Assembly: GCA_015680685.1 (NCBI GenBank)
Contig: MNCI01015740.1
Location: forward strand, 242,622-306,621
Origin: Gnetum montanum
Taxonomy: Eukaryota; Streptophyta; Gnetopsida; Gnetales; Gnetaceae
DNA: 64,000 bases
Direction of reading: 5' to 3'
Shown: one piece after another, positions 10,798-22,769 of the stretch
Numbering within the stretch: the first letter of the stretch is position 1
Layout: each line of letters opens with the position of its first letter
Translations under genes and position numbers: made by a program
Notes under the pieces: model-generated
What the model was told of the DNA's origin: nothing
Seen by the model: only the letters and a program-made list of their open reading frames with translations
Databases searched by the model: none

Positions 10798-12600
10798 TTT
10801 TTTTGCAAACAACAACTTCCACAACCCATTTTGTGAACATGAATCCATATCAACCTTTCATGTTTGTGTCTAACACATTTGACATCACAATCCACCCAAA
10901 GTGTGTCACACTAAGCCATGAACAATATAATTTTATTTTTTCCAAAGTCCAAGCAAGATTGCCAATGGATTGCCTTGACTTGGTGGAAAAACAGGACTAC
11001 AAACAAGTCCACTGGGTTGGATGGGAGTACAACCCCTCTTTGTTCGACATAATCCCACTCATGGAGTCCTACCACCATCTATTATCCCAAATCATATATG
11101 TAAATGAGCATGATGCCAAGGATAACCTATGAGGAGGCCTCATAGGAGGAATAATATGAGTTCAAGGCCTACTTTAAATGCAAGATCCCCCTCTACACTA
11201 TCTTCCAATAACTACTCCCTAGTATAGCCCCTTCTTGGTTCAATCCACCCGTCCTCTCTGACATGGTGATCATGCCAATTTTTCATTTCTTACAAGCGAT
11301 CCTTGCATTTTTTCAACCATATGCTCACATAGGTACCACCTCCCAACCCCAGATGACTCAGGCATACTATGTCCTACTTATCTCATAGGTGCCCATGACA
11401 TCTGTCCAATCCACTCATGTGTGGCCTACCTCGATCACTGTGCCCATCGCTTAGTCAATGCATCAACTAAGCCTATCCACTATGATGTTAAACTAGCAAT
11501 GATCATCTGCTATGATGTTAAATTGGCAACAATCATTTTCTACGATGTTAAATTGGCAAACTCTACAACCAATAATCTGACCATATGCTATGCAACCAAC
11601 ATAAGCCTAGCCAATGCAACTGGTTGGCACAGCACCAAGCTTGGATCAAGCATTCCAACTAATCCAAAGTTTGCCAAAGGAGATCAACCAACTTAAAGCT
11701 ACCTCCTTTGAAAAAATCAAGGTGGTGGACTTCTACCAAGATGATCCCATAAGTCCTATAGTCCCACCCCTGACTCTCCCAACTAGGGTCTAGCTGCCTC
11801 AACTCACCAAGTACAATGGTAAAGGAAAACCCAATGCACACTTTGCCACATTTCGATCTAAGTGCCTACTCCTTGAAGCCTAGCCATACACCATCATGTG
11901 TATGTTTCCCCTATCAATCACCGGCAAGGCCTTAGACTGGTATCATGTGCTACCAAAGGCCTCAATCTCTTCTTTGGAGGATCTCATAAGATAATTTGTG
12001 ACATACTTTAGATACAACCTAAAGCCTAAAGCAACCCTCAACCAACTCATTCAAGTCAAGTATGGGCCCCTAGAGCCTATGCCAAAATTCCTCCAATGTT
12101 GGAACATCACATTGAGCGAAATGCATGAACCCCTAGTAGAGACGCACCTACTGGTCATCTTGAAGGATGTAATGAATGACTTCATCAAGTCAAAACTGTA
12201 TTACCTGGCCCTGAAGTCCCTCAACCAAGCCTTTTCCCAAATGAAGGGCATAGAGGAGGTAGTGCAAGTTAGCAATAACCTAGCCTACATGGCCTACAGA
12301 AATCAACATGTGCACAAGCAAAACACAACAATGGAAATACTAGCTGCAAGCACAAAAGTAACCAATCAAGGCCTGAAAACTAAGTAGCCTAAGGCCGCAA
12401 CTCACAAATCTACCAACTCTAGTGCCAACTTTCCTACATTGGTAGGGGCCATACCAAGGCCTAACTTTGAGCACAAGGATCACTCAAAGTATACATCGCT
12501 ACCGATGGAACCCTTTAAACTATTGGAGAAACTCCTAAAATCTTGGAGAATCCAATACAAACACATATTGGAGATTGCCCATTGAAAACATGATAGGTAC
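10798..12600 (+). pseudogene. Tat/Ogre-like retroelement: gag region (broken)
   Basis: A 109-residue open stretch (10803-11132) is followed by a proline-rich segment and then a Ty3/gypsy gag core around 11800-12310. In the core, the SITGKALDWYHVLPKASISS stretch and then FVTYFRYNLKPKATLNQL match the capsid pattern of plant gypsy elements (hydrophobic, ALDWY, then F..F). Stops interrupt it at about 11881 and 11992; the longest open piece is 11998-12387. The region 11478-11560 encodes a YDVKLA peptide repeat that reflects a DNA repeat seen again downstream. It has no 5' LTR of its own, so the 5' end is deleted. Confidence 0.75.
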
Positions 12601-13690
12601 TACAAACTACTAAGGAACCGTTCCTTAACAATATCAAATGAGCCCTTGGTCCCACAACACTTCAACCTGGACCAATACTATCATTACCACTAGATGTCTG
12701 GTCACAATATAGACAATTATTATGCTTTGCAGGATGACCTACAAAGAATGATAGAATGGGGTCGACTGGTGCTTGACATAGCAAGCCAATCCAACACAAG
12801 CAATGCCCCCTACATCATAAACTCTATCAGTGTAGGTGGCAAGTCTAAACTTGCATAACAAGCTTTTTTGATTCACATGCCTCTTAGAAAGGCAAGGATC
12901 CCCTCGGCCTCCACAAGCAAGAGTCCCTCCTTTTTTATCAAAGTGTTACCTCTGGCACCCATAACACCCTTTGTGATCAAGGTCCCATAGCAATCATCCA
13001 CTAAGATGTTAAACTGGCAACCAAACAAATCATTTTCTAAGACATTAAACTAGCATGATGTAGCAACAACAACTATTAAGAAACCTTTTGTCATCAAGGT
13101 GCCACAACAAGTTGGCCCCGCAACAACTCCTAAATCACCATTTATCATAAGGGTGCCACAACATGATAGCCCCTAACCTACCAAAAGCCCAATAGTGGGT
13201 AATGCCTTGGTTCCTCTTCTTTCAAGGGTTGATCCTAGTAGCAACCTAGGTAGGCCTACCAAATGGAAATGTAAGAGGATGAACGAGCACCTCACAATCC
13301 CCATGGTCAAAGAAAAGACAGTAACTAGCAAGCAATAACTAAACACTAGGATCCCTACCCCCAAGCAAGCCAAGCCCAAGTCCCTTTCGCAAGAGATTCA
13401 TCTCTCAAGCTACTTGGAGAAACTCAAGGCCAACACAGTGGCTGATTACAAGGACTTTGTAGCTACACTAACCCAAGTGAAATAAATGCTTAAGTAAAAG
13501 AACATAATGTTGAACTTGTACAACCTAGTCATGACCTCATTTGCTCACCACCAAGCGTTGGCCCAAATTTTGGCCTCCATTCCTATTAGAGAGGACATCA
13601 TTATAAATGAGAATACCATTCATGCAATCATGTTGCCCCCTGCACCTAGCATTTTACAACGATGCAGTCAACATCAACCCTAAACGAGGA
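12601..13690 (+). pseudogene. Tat/Ogre-like retroelement: gag-protease linker (broken)
   Basis: Low-complexity coding-like sequence rich in Pro, Thr and Lys with repeated VPQQ-type and FVIKVP-type segments (about 12950-13160). A second block of the TATGATGTTAAACT-type repeat is at 12996-13062. Several stops. No zinc knuckle recognised. Confidence 0.5.
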
Positions 13691-14200
13691 AGGTCACTAC
13701 AACTCCACTATCCATTAGCATACATGTTGGGCAATGCATGATTTGCAAAGTGCATCTCAATGATGGTGCAACAACAAACGTAGTCTTGTACTCCATCATT
13801 GACAAGTTAGGACTAGCAAATGAAATCAAGCCAAGAAAAATCATGTGTCTAAAATCCTTCAATAGATCATGTGTCGTTGTCAGGGGTACAAACAACTTAG
13901 CCTTCATGGTAGGAGAGCAACTCCTCGCTAGCATACATTTCACTATTCTAGAGGAGATGCCAGACTTCAACCTAATCTTGGGTAGTCTTTAGCTAGCTCA
14001 ACTACAAGCTATCGCCTCTCCCATCCACCAAGAAGTCCACCTTCCATACAAAGGTGGTCAAGTTATCATCCACGGTGATAATGCCTGCTCTTTGGCTATC
14101 CACAACATAGACATGGAGCAAGTGTCAGACGTGGAGTTTCTTGGTGATGTACTTACGACAGCCAATGCAATACCCAAGGCTAACACACCCAAATGAGTGG
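13690..14200 (+). pseudogene. Tat/Ogre-like retroelement: aspartic protease (broken)
   Basis: Retropepsin-like domain. The active-site segment reads HLNDGATTNVVLYSIIDKLG, where this lineage normally has D-G-G/S; the aspartate and glycine are present with an altered third position. The later block EEMPDFNLILGSL is the I-L-G-R hallmark with a terminal stop in place of the following Trp region. After that stop, a frame reading IHQEVHLPYKGGQVIIHGD (about 14018-14075) matches the segment that follows protease in Tat/Ogre elements. No RT or integrase follows, so pol is deleted. Confidence 0.8.
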
Positions 14201-16272
14201 TTGAAGTCAACAACCTCCCAAAGGATCCTAAGCTTTATGCAACCCCTAATCCATGCCTAGTTAGGAAGCAACTACGTGACCAAGACTTTCCCTTGGCCAA
14301 AAATGCACTAAGCACCTACTTACCCCTTGGCTCCATGGGCCATGCATTTTTGGTTTTTTCTTGCATTGCATTTTTTCATGAATTTACATTTCTTCTACTT
14401 GCCTAGTTTACACACCTCTTCACTTTGTTTACGCATTTCTATCTTGTTTACACATCCATCCACTTATCTTACACATTGCATTTGAAAAACATCAAAAACA
14501 CATAAAAATAAAAAAACATAAAACTATAAAAACACATGGTCCACAAAGGCCTTAAACTATCCCATAGCCCAAAATGGCCTAAAACTATTACTTTTTGCAT
14601 TTCTTTCCTTTCATTCATGCATTTTAACTCTGTTTACGATAGTTGCTACTTAATGTTGTTTTTCTAGTTGATTTTTGTAGGATCTTATAGGCACATAGCA
14701 TGACTATGGATATAGCATCGCACCTCATACAAGCAAAGTAAGCATTCATTCACCATGACACAAAAAACTAGCAAAATAGTCTGTTATGACTATAAACTAG
14801 TATAGTAGTTTGCTATGACTATAAACCGACACAAATCATCCTTGGGTCATTATGTTAAACTAGCATAACATCCACCATCTACTATGATGTTAAACTAGCA
14901 CCCAGCAGTCTGTTAGGACTATAAATTAGCACATCATGGTTTGCTAGGATCTTAAACTAGGTTCATGATTTTCCAGGACTTTAAAATAGCATGTTGCTGA
15001 TCTATTAGAGCACCTACCATTAGTGAAACACTTAGGGTGCTCAAAGGATCATTGCCTCCCATCATTCTGCTAATCTTTTGGAGCACCTGCCATTAGTGAA
15101 ACCCTTGGGTCACTCACAACATCATCACCTCCCATCATTCTGCTAATCTTTTGAAGCACCTGCCATTAGTGTGGCCGTTGAAGGATTCGCAGCATCATCG
15201 CCCTAGCACTTTCACTAGCTTCCTAAGCATTTTCAATTGGCACAGCATTTGATGCATTTCCAACATCTTTGCATCCAGCATTTACAGCATCTTTACATCT
15301 AGCATTTACACTTGCATTTCAAATTTTGTGGTTTTCTTATCTTCTTAGAGTTATGTTTGCAGGATGAAGCCCTAGAGGTAGTTATGCAAAGATGCATCTC
15401 ATTGCAGTAGCAAGTCACCACATCACTTTGATGTGCATGATTAGGCTAGCAAAGCCACTCAAAATTTCACATCCCCCTCATCTCGTTTCAGCCTATGCAC
15501 ATTCACTCCCACATTCCCATGCTCTCTTGCATTTCTCACATTCCCCTACATGCAAACCCTCTTATGCATACACACTATGATGCATATGGCATTCTCCTCA
15601 CGTCAATCATAGAGCCCATGGTAGACATAACGTAACTCATTCCATGGGGAGCCTCTATTGGCTAGTCAAGGCCCAAGCAAATGTAATGCAACTCATCTTG
15701 TGGAGGAAACACTTGTTCTATAGATGTGATGCAGTTTCATCAAACCAAAGATCATCTACTCAATGGCCCACACCTTGCAACTAGCATTCAGCAATAAGTC
15801 GAACCCAATGGGGGTTCACCTCATAGCAAAGCAAGAAAAAAAGAGCAAAAAATGAAAAAAAAAAGAAAAAGAAGGAAAAGCACATCCCTAAGCAAATTTA
15901 CAATGTTTTAGCTTTGCAATTAACCCAATCTTGGATTGACTTTGACTCTCTCATGAGCACTCCAACAAGAGGTCAATGTTTCAGGGGCAAGCCACTTCAT
16001 GCCATAGTCACCATCAACCATGCTAACTTCACATCTTGCATCAGGATACACTATTTGCATTTTATTTTCTCTACTTGTATTTCATCTCCCTAGCACATTA
16101 CCTACACACTTTGCCCTAGCACACCTTTATCCATAGTACTCTTGAACATGGTGAAACGACACCTAATCTAGTATTGACGAAGGATGTTGGTGCTATGTCT
16201 GCTATGGTGTTTTGCAATTCTTTGTCAACATCTCTCAAGCCACTCCTCTAGACATCAACAAAGAGGGGCCAT
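14201..16272 (+). other. Tat/Ogre-like retroelement: 3' non-coding region with tandem repeats
   Basis: No supportable gene. It contains a decayed array of about 35-bp units around CTATGATGTTAAACTAGCA (14760-15000), the 73-bp repeat at 15008-15210, and a purine-rich stretch at 15836-15881. It ends in a polypurine tract (ACAAAGAGGGGCCAT, about 16258-16272) at the LTR. Confidence 0.65.
15008..15210. repeat. Tandem repeat, about 73-bp unit, 2.7 copies
   Basis: Units begin GAGCACCTACCATTAGTG (15008), GAGCACCTGCCATTAGTG (15081) and GAAGCACCTGCCATTAGTG (about 15154), each followed in the first two by CCTCCCATCATTCTGCTAAT. The third copy decays after its first half. Confidence 0.85.
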
Positions 16273-16587
16273 TGAAACACCACAAAATTTCAGGTCTTAG
16301 TGTCTCAATTGCAAATTTGGCTAAGTGTCAAAATGGTGGCACTTTGCCCAAATTTTTCTAAATGTTGAGTGTAGTTAACTCCAACTACCAATTTTGCAAT
16401 TTTTTTCTAAGTGTTGAGTTATGTGTTCCATGTGTAACATGGGGAGAGAATAGCAACCAAAGTTAGAAAATTTTTGAACTTTTCTAATCACCTTTGGACT
16501 TAGAAAATTTTCTAAATTATTCTCGTAATCCCACCTACCACACTACCACGTGGTACTAGATCCATGTTTTGTGCTAACCTTAGCCCT

Positions 16588-16599
16588 ATAAATACCCCT
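16588..16599 (+). promoter_or_regulatory. TATA box in the Tat/Ogre-like LTR
   Basis: TATAAATACCCC, with C-rich sequence immediately after, as is common for plant LTR promoters. It lies about 315 bp into the LTR. Confidence 0.65.
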
Positions 16600-16623
16600 G
16601 GACCCCCAACATTTTAACAATTG

Positions 16624-16819
16624 GAATTCCCAAGTGGTTAGCATTCCCATGTGGTTAGCATTCCTAGGTAGTTGACATTCCCAGATGGTTGGCATTCCCA
16701 AGCAGTTGGCATTCCCAAATGATTGGCATTCCTAGGTGGTTGGCATTCTCAAATGGTTGGCATTCCCAAGCAATTAGCATCCTCAAATGATTGGCATTTC
16801 CAAGTGATTGGCATTCCTT
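16624..16819. repeat. 17-bp minisatellite inside the LTR leader (about 11 units)
   Basis: Consensus GCATTCCCAAGTGGTTG with point variation (GCATTCCCAAATGATTG, GCATTCCTAGGTGGTTG and others). Since 17 is not a multiple of three, the minus strand reads as a 51-bp, 17-residue peptide repeat (16664-16861), a by-product rather than a gene. The array begins about 35 bp after the TATA box, so it would be in the transcribed leader. Confidence 0.93.
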
Positions 16820-17520
16820 GGACGTGAGCATTTTTAGCACTTGGCATTTAGCATTCAGCACTAAGCATCTTTGGATGAACGAGACCCAGACACACTACTA
16901 CAAAGGTAGAGTTGCACATCATGGTCCACCGTAGCCCCATTGTAGCCTTGCAGAACATCGCAACATACACCATAGTAGCCAACCCAGTAGGCATAGTTCA
17001 TCACGACAAGCATCAAATTTCATAGCCCAACACCACCGAGACTGTGACTATGCTTTCACTATGCTTGTTGTACACTGTGTACCGTTTAAAACACTTTTAG
17101 AGTTAAATACACTTCCATTTGGGTTGGTGTTCTATTTCTCTCTCCCATTTCTAGCATTTTCCTTTTTTTTGCACTTTTTTACATGTCATCATGTTGTACT
17201 ATGCTCGAGTAGTAGTCTCTGTGGGTTGACACCCTTGTTTCAATCAAAATCCTTGGCTACGCTCACCCCCATTCCGTGGCTATGCTCTACACTTAGCACT
17301 TCTTTGACATTTAGCATTGTTTCATGTTATTTGCACTTGCATTCTGGCTAGCCATGCCACCTCCCAGTTGTACCCACCACCCTAGTTGTCACTCCAAAGT
17401 CCCTATTTAATCGACAAGATCATTTAGGGTGCTCCACCTCAGTTTCTAACAAGGCCCTCATGTGGAGGTGAGGTTAAGGCTATGCATCCGTTGACCCCTT
17501 GGTGATTCCAACCATCAACA

Positions 17521-18839
17521 TTTTTAGTCATTACACATGTTCCTTATAAAACATAAAGAATGAGTGGCAGAAACGCAAGCTTTTCCCAAGGATGCTCATT
17601 AAAGAAGCTAAAAGCTGGTACTAGTCCTTAGAGCTGGAATCTATCCACAGATAGAGTACCATGTTAGAACTATTTAATGACAAATACCATATGTACTCAA
17701 AAGTGTCTAATCTTAGAAGGTAAAAAAGACTAGAAACAAAGAGTACATGAACCATTGGATGTTGTCATGGGCTGATACTATTCACTCATACACCAATGCC
17801 CTAGCCATGGTTACTCTCAAAGGGAACAACTTCACCACATGATAGATGAGCTCAAAGCAGAAACAAGAACCCTTGGAGCGTATGCCCAAGGAAGGTTGTT
17901 TGAAATGAGAGCTTATCAAATCCAAAGGTTAATTAAGTAAGTAGCAAAAGAAGAAGATGAGCTACAAAAAAGGGAAAGTGCTAAAGAGTATAACAAGGAC
18001 CCCTCCATTAGAGGTAAGGGAAAAGCTATTGTAGTAGAGAAAGTTGTGGAGTCTGATTCTAATGATGTAACTGAATATGACATATGTCAATTTGAACATC
18101 CAAAGGGATGTTACACTTACAAGAGTCTGGAGTGTACGCATTGAATCCTCACCTAGCACATAGGCAAGCTCTAAGATGATTACCTTACCCTCAAGGTAAT
18201 CCAAGGTAGCTCCACCAACAGCAACAAGCTTACTACCCAAGTGGAACTCCTCCACAACCTTATCAATAGTACCAATAGTGGTACAAACCAAAATTGTGGG
18301 GAATGCCACCACTAAGGCAGTAGTACCCTTATAGGTAACCAAATCCATATGGGTACTATGTTTAGTAGCTTGTCTGCCCTAGAAGTTCTTTAAGCCATGC
18401 ATCATTCCAACATCACTATCACCCTCTAGAGTACCACCAAACACATTCACCATCTACTTGAGGGAAAAACCCATATCCATATCCTTATCATCTGTCACAT
18501 CCCTCTACTTCTACACCTCCACCTTCAACCCAATTATCTCCTACTCCATCTATGTAGGGAGAGATTCCTCAATAGCTATAACAATGAAATGCTACAAGGG
18601 TTGTACACTCACAACTAGTTTTTCAACCAAGTGGTCTAGATAATTGATCAAGAAAATAGCCTTTCTTTCAGTCTAGTAGTCCTCTCTATCCCTCATAACC
18701 TACTCTAGTTGATCATCCTGCATCTCCATTGCCCTCATCCTCTACATCAAATACCTTCAAGTGCCCTTTAAACCAAGTGCCACCTAGGATCCACACTGTA
18801 ATGCTAATTCATGTTTTTTCTAACTAGACTAAGTTTGGT
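17521..18839 (+). pseudogene. E2 retroelement: gag (5'-truncated, broken)
   Basis: From about 17535 the sequence aligns with the gag of E3 on the other strand (54340 downwards). Shared segments include the AATGAGTGGCA start, the CATTGGATGTTG..ATGGGCTGATACTATTCACT stretch, and the residue pattern RTLGAYAQGRLFEMRAYQIQ. This is the capsid core of an Athila-like gag. The 5' LTR, primer site and gag N-terminus are missing: the Tat/Ogre-like LTR ends directly before it. Downstream (18040-18840) is a Gln/His/Pro-rich part with many stops. Confidence 0.75.
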
Positions 18840-19400
18840 AATCTTTCTATGAAAAGATTTAACCTAGGAAGTCCACTCATTTATCTATAAACTATTGGAC
18901 AATAGCCATGCAAGGCTCTTCTTGACTTTGTGTCCATAGTTAACCTCATCTCCCATGATATGTACAAGGCCTGGAACCTACCACCTTTTAAGAAGAGCAA
19001 CATCCATCTAGAATTATCATATCAGTCAATTATTGTCCCTTTGGGATTAGTAGAGGACATTGTAATCATAGTTTGTGGGTGGTCCTGTCCTACTTATTTT
19101 CTACTAATTAAGGTGAACAACTACAAAAGTGACTTCCCTATCATCATGGGAAAGGCTTGGTTAAGCACAGTCGATGTGCGAGTGGGTAAGGGACCTATCT
19201 CTAGAAATATCCAAGGAAAATGAGCTAGGTAAAATTGAGAAGAAGAATATTCCATGCATTGCATATAGTGATAATGGGTGCAATTGTGTGCAAAATATTT
19301 GATCAATTAGGAGCACATACATTAAGGCATGCAATTAGTGTGCACAAGAGATCAATATTCAAAGGTATATGTATGTAGCAACCATAAAGCAGGAGGGCAC
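18840..19400 (+). pseudogene. E2 retroelement: protease region (active site deleted)
   Basis: Homologous to the protease of E1 and E3. It retains the VNLISHDMYKAWNLPPFKK segment after the active site and the PIIMGKAWLSTVD block near 19138-19176, but the D-S-G stretch before it is disrupted (reading SLLDFVSIVNLI-like in a shifted frame). A frameshift follows at about 19195. Confidence 0.8.
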
Positions 19401-19559
19401 CTAGTGCCTAATAGCTAATTCAAATAACAGTAGAATATGCATGAAACTGATTGAGAGCCTAACATAAACATATGTTGAAGGCATGAACAAAATTTAATAA
19501 GTTCATTCCCAACTCTCTAATGAAGATGATGATACCTATTGAGGAGAGTTGGAAATCCT

Positions 19560-20740
19560 TGATCACTTCAAGCAAGAGCCCTTAGAACTAAAAACTTTAC
19601 TAGTCGAAATGGAGTATGCATTTTTAAAGAATAGTAAACCAGTCATAATTAATGCCAAACTTGCTCTTGAATAAAAAGAAAATTTGTTGAAAGTGATGAA
19701 AAAATGGTCAATAGCCTTTACCTGGTCATATCCCCAGCTAACAGGAATCAATCCAAGGATATGCGATGATCGCATCTACACTGANGCCTTTACCTGGTCA
19801 TATCCCCAGTTAACAGGAATCAATCCAAGGATATGCGATGATCGCATCTACACTGACTTGACCATGAAGCCTAGAAGGTAGCTACAGAGGTAGTTAAATC
19901 TTAAATTAAAGAAAATTATCAAGGAGAAGATAGAGCAACCCCTCAAGGTGGGATTCATCTATCCCATCATGGATAGTGAGTGGGTTAGCCCACTCATAAT
20001 TATACCGAAGAAGGATGGCAAATAGTGGGTCTACATCAACTTTAGACTGTTAAATATGGCAACATTTAAGGATCACTTTCCTTTTCCATTTGTGGATCAA
20101 GTACTAAAAACCATATCCAGGCATTGTTATTATAGTTTTTTGGATGGTTATAGTGGCTATAACCAAATCCAAATTGCACCCAAAGATTAGGCCAAGACAA
20201 AATTCATGAGTTCTACGGGGACTTTTGCATATTATAAAATGCCATTTTGCCTATGCAATGCCCCTACAACATTTCAACGCTTGATCCTTAGTATATTTCA
20301 ATAGAAAATTGGTAGTGGTGTTGCAATCTTCATGGATAGCTTCTCCACCTATAGAGCTACCTTTGAGCAAGCCTTGGATTGACCTAAGCAAGTACTAAAG
20401 AGATGTGTAGAGACAAACCTACAGCTCAACTAGAAAAAGAGCCATCTCATGATCTAAGAAGGAATTGTGCTAGGGCACCCAATTTCATAGAAAGGGATTG
20501 AGGTAGACCCAAAAAAGATAAGGGTCATCCAAAGAATAACATGCCAACCAAAGATCGTTAAATATGTCCATTCATTCCTTGGACACACTGGTTACTACCA
20601 ATGATTTATTGAGAATTTCTCTAAGATTGCAAAGCCATTGGTAGAGGTTAAGGATGCACCTTTCATCTGGACCAAGGAATGTGAACATGCATTCCAATAA
20701 TTAAAAAAAGAAACTCATAGAAACACCAATCCTGCGAGCA
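19560..20740 (+). pseudogene. E2 retroelement: reverse transcriptase (broken)
   Basis: Aligned with E1 RT. Recognisable blocks: the WVSPLIIIPKKDGK-type segment (about 19985-20020), YINFRLLNMATFKDHFPFPF (about 20030-20090), the SFLDGYSGYNQIQIAP block (20135-20180), and the FMDSFSTY box near 20330, where the second catalytic Asp of F-M-D-D has become Ser. Stops are frequent. A single N at 19785 with duplicated flanks sits upstream of the fingers region. Confidence 0.85.
19714..19856. repeat. 71-bp direct duplication around a single N
   Basis: 19714-19784 and 19786-19856 are the same 71 bases with one difference (AGCTAAC/AGTTAAC), separated only by N at 19785. This looks like two contig ends joined without merging the overlap. 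Confidence 0.95.
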
Positions 20741-21170
20741 CTAGACTAGTCCAAACCTTTCCATATTATGACGAATGCATCTAACTATGATTTGGGAGCA
20801 ATGCTCACATAGATGGATGATAAGAAACATCGATACCATATACACTGCGTGAGTTGAAGCATTATGGAAGCATAGTTAAATTACACCATCATAGACAAAG
20901 AGTTAATGGCAGTGGTGTACTCACTAGAAATGTTTGGGCAATGTGTGCTTTGTTACAAAGTATTTGTGCATATGGATCATAGTGCAATTTGCTTCCTCAT
21001 GAACAAGCTGATAGTGAACCCTCGTGTCATATGGTGGCTTGTGATCTTGCAAGAATTCAATCTCACTATGGTAAATCTAAAAGAAACTAAGAATGTGGTC
21101 ACTAACAACCTCTCTCAGTTAAAATGGGATAATAAAGAAGAGGAGATCCTACTCTCTAATTAGTTTCTAG
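20741..21170 (+). pseudogene. E2 retroelement: RNase H (broken)
   Basis: Open from 20906 to 21163, with VYSLEMFGQCVLCYKVFVHM and DHSAICFLMNKLIVNPRVI stretches matching E1 and E3. The last catalytic position reads VTNNLSQL instead of VADHLSRL. Upstream, a TNASNYDLGAML-type segment corresponds to the first acidic block with Asp lost. Confidence 0.8.
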
Positions 21171-21289
21171 ATGAACTCCTCTTTACTAGAGAAATAAATG
21201 AACAAATGCCTCAAAAAGCAATATGGTGTAATGGCATCCTCATATATCTTCTCACTCAAGAGATGCCATAGGACTTGGATTTTAGAAAG

Positions 21290-22475
21290 AAGTAAAAATT
21301 TCTTCATTAGGCCAAATACTTCATGGAAATTAATGGACAACTTTGCAAGGTATTTGCTGATGGCTTGATCTGCTAGTGTGTCCTTGATGAAGATTAATTA
21401 CACGTTATCCAAGATGCTCACGAAGGACCTTGCAGAGGCCTCTATGCAACGAGATGCATGACCATAAAAATCCTAATGGTAGGATACTATTGGTCTACAA
21501 TCTTTAGGGATGCCAACCAGTTTATCAAGTCTTATGAATGTTGTCAACGTGACGGGGGGATGACCACTCGCATGGAAGGTCCCCAATAGTGGATTCAATC
21601 ACTAGAACCTTTTAACATATGGGGCATTGAGTTCATGGGTCCCATCACACCCATGTCTAATGGGAAGGTGTATATTATAGTAGCAATTAACTACTACACA
21701 AAATGGGTAGAAGTAGTAGCCATTACTAATTATACATCATCCACTGCTGCTAAATTTATATAAAAAAATATCATGAATAGGTTTGGGATGCCATGTTCAT
21801 TAATTTTTGATAATGGAACTCACTTCATAGGTGCCACCTTTAAAAAATTAATGCAACACTTGGGGGTAGAACATAAATTAACAACACCTTACCACCCCTA
21901 AGCCAATGGTCAACCAAAGGTAACCAACCGAGAGATTACAAAAATACTAACACGAACCACTAGCAAATATAGGAAGGACTAGAGTACAACACTTAATGAT
22001 GCTCTCTAGGCTTATCATTTAACTTGAAAACTTCTTATTAGCTATTCTCCCTAAAAGTTAGTGTACAAGAAACTTCCAACACTCCCAATCCAATCTAAGC
22101 TCCGTACACTCTCAACGACCTGTGATCTAAACCTTGATGTAAGTCTAGCATAGAAAGAAAGGCTAATTAACTTGAACATGTTAGATGAAAATTGCTTAGT
22201 GGACCTATCCTTGAATGAGGTGAACAAGGCATTTAGCAAGCAATGTCATGGCCTTAGAATTAGGAAATTAAAACTTCAACTAGGAAATAAGGTTCTTTAC
22301 TGGAACCCCACACATGTACCCCAAAAGAAAAAATTCCAAACATTGTGGGAGGGACCTTATATAATTGATCAAACCTTTCCATCTAGGGATCATGTTGATC
22401 CACAAACCTAAAAACCAAAATAAAAAGTAGTTGGTCAACATCCAACAAGTCAAACCCTTCCTAGAACCAAGATAG
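21290..22475 (+). pseudogene. E2 retroelement: integrase (broken), cut by assembly gap
   Basis: Readable parts: the zinc-binding region (about 21430-21550, with HVFIKSYECCQRD-like sequence), IWGIEFMGPITPMSNGK near 21616-21670 (first Asp changed to Glu), IFDNGTHFIGATFKKLMQHL near 21806-21860 (second Asp kept), and the C-terminal GPY/F module in the open frame 22172-22411, with FQTLWEGPYIIDQTFP. The NGQ..VTNREI segment reads QPKVTNREI, so the catalytic Glu is lost. The 3' end runs into a run of N. Confidence 0.88.
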
Positions 22476-22769
22476 NNNNNNNNNNNNNNNNNNNNNNNNN
22501 NNNNNNNNNNNNNNNNNNNNNNNNNNNNNNNNNNNNNNNNNNNNNNNNNNNNNNNNNNNNNNNNNNNNNNNNNNNNNNNNNNNNNNNNNNNNNNNNNNNN
22601 NNNNNNNNNNNNNNNNNNNNNNNNNNNNNNNNNNNNNNNNNNNNNNNNNNNNNNNNNNNNNNNNNNNNNNNNNNNNNNNNNNNNNNNNNNNNNNNNNNNN
22701 NNNNNNNNNNNNNNNNNNNNNNNNNNNNNNNNNNNNNNNNNNNNNNNNNNNNNNNNNNNNNNNNNNNNN
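22476..22769. other. Assembly gap (294 N)
   Basis: A run of N between the E2 integrase and its 3' non-coding region. In E1 the corresponding interval is about 400 bp, so the estimated size is plausible. Confidence 0.99.

Larger units (their letters stand above)
16273..17520 (+). repeat. Tat/Ogre-like 3' LTR (about 1.25 kb)
   Basis: Starts TGAAACACC directly after a polypurine tract and ends ACCATCAACA, giving TG...CA termini. A TATAAATACCCC box is at 16588. It contains a 17-bp tandem array just downstream of the TATA box and GC-richer sequence near 17250-17290. At 17521 the Athila-like gag of E2 begins, which places this LTR within or next to that element. The start and end are inferred from context, not from an intact pair. 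Confidence 0.65.

Noticed and set aside
16624-16861. Repeat-protein gene on the minus strand
   Set aside because: The peptide repeat follows directly from a 17-bp minisatellite read in three frames; there is no start context or conservation.
17061-17351. 96-residue plus-strand open frame with hydrophobic stretches
   Set aside because: It lies wholly inside an LTR and is rich in Leu/Phe/Ser from T-rich DNA; no family resemblance.
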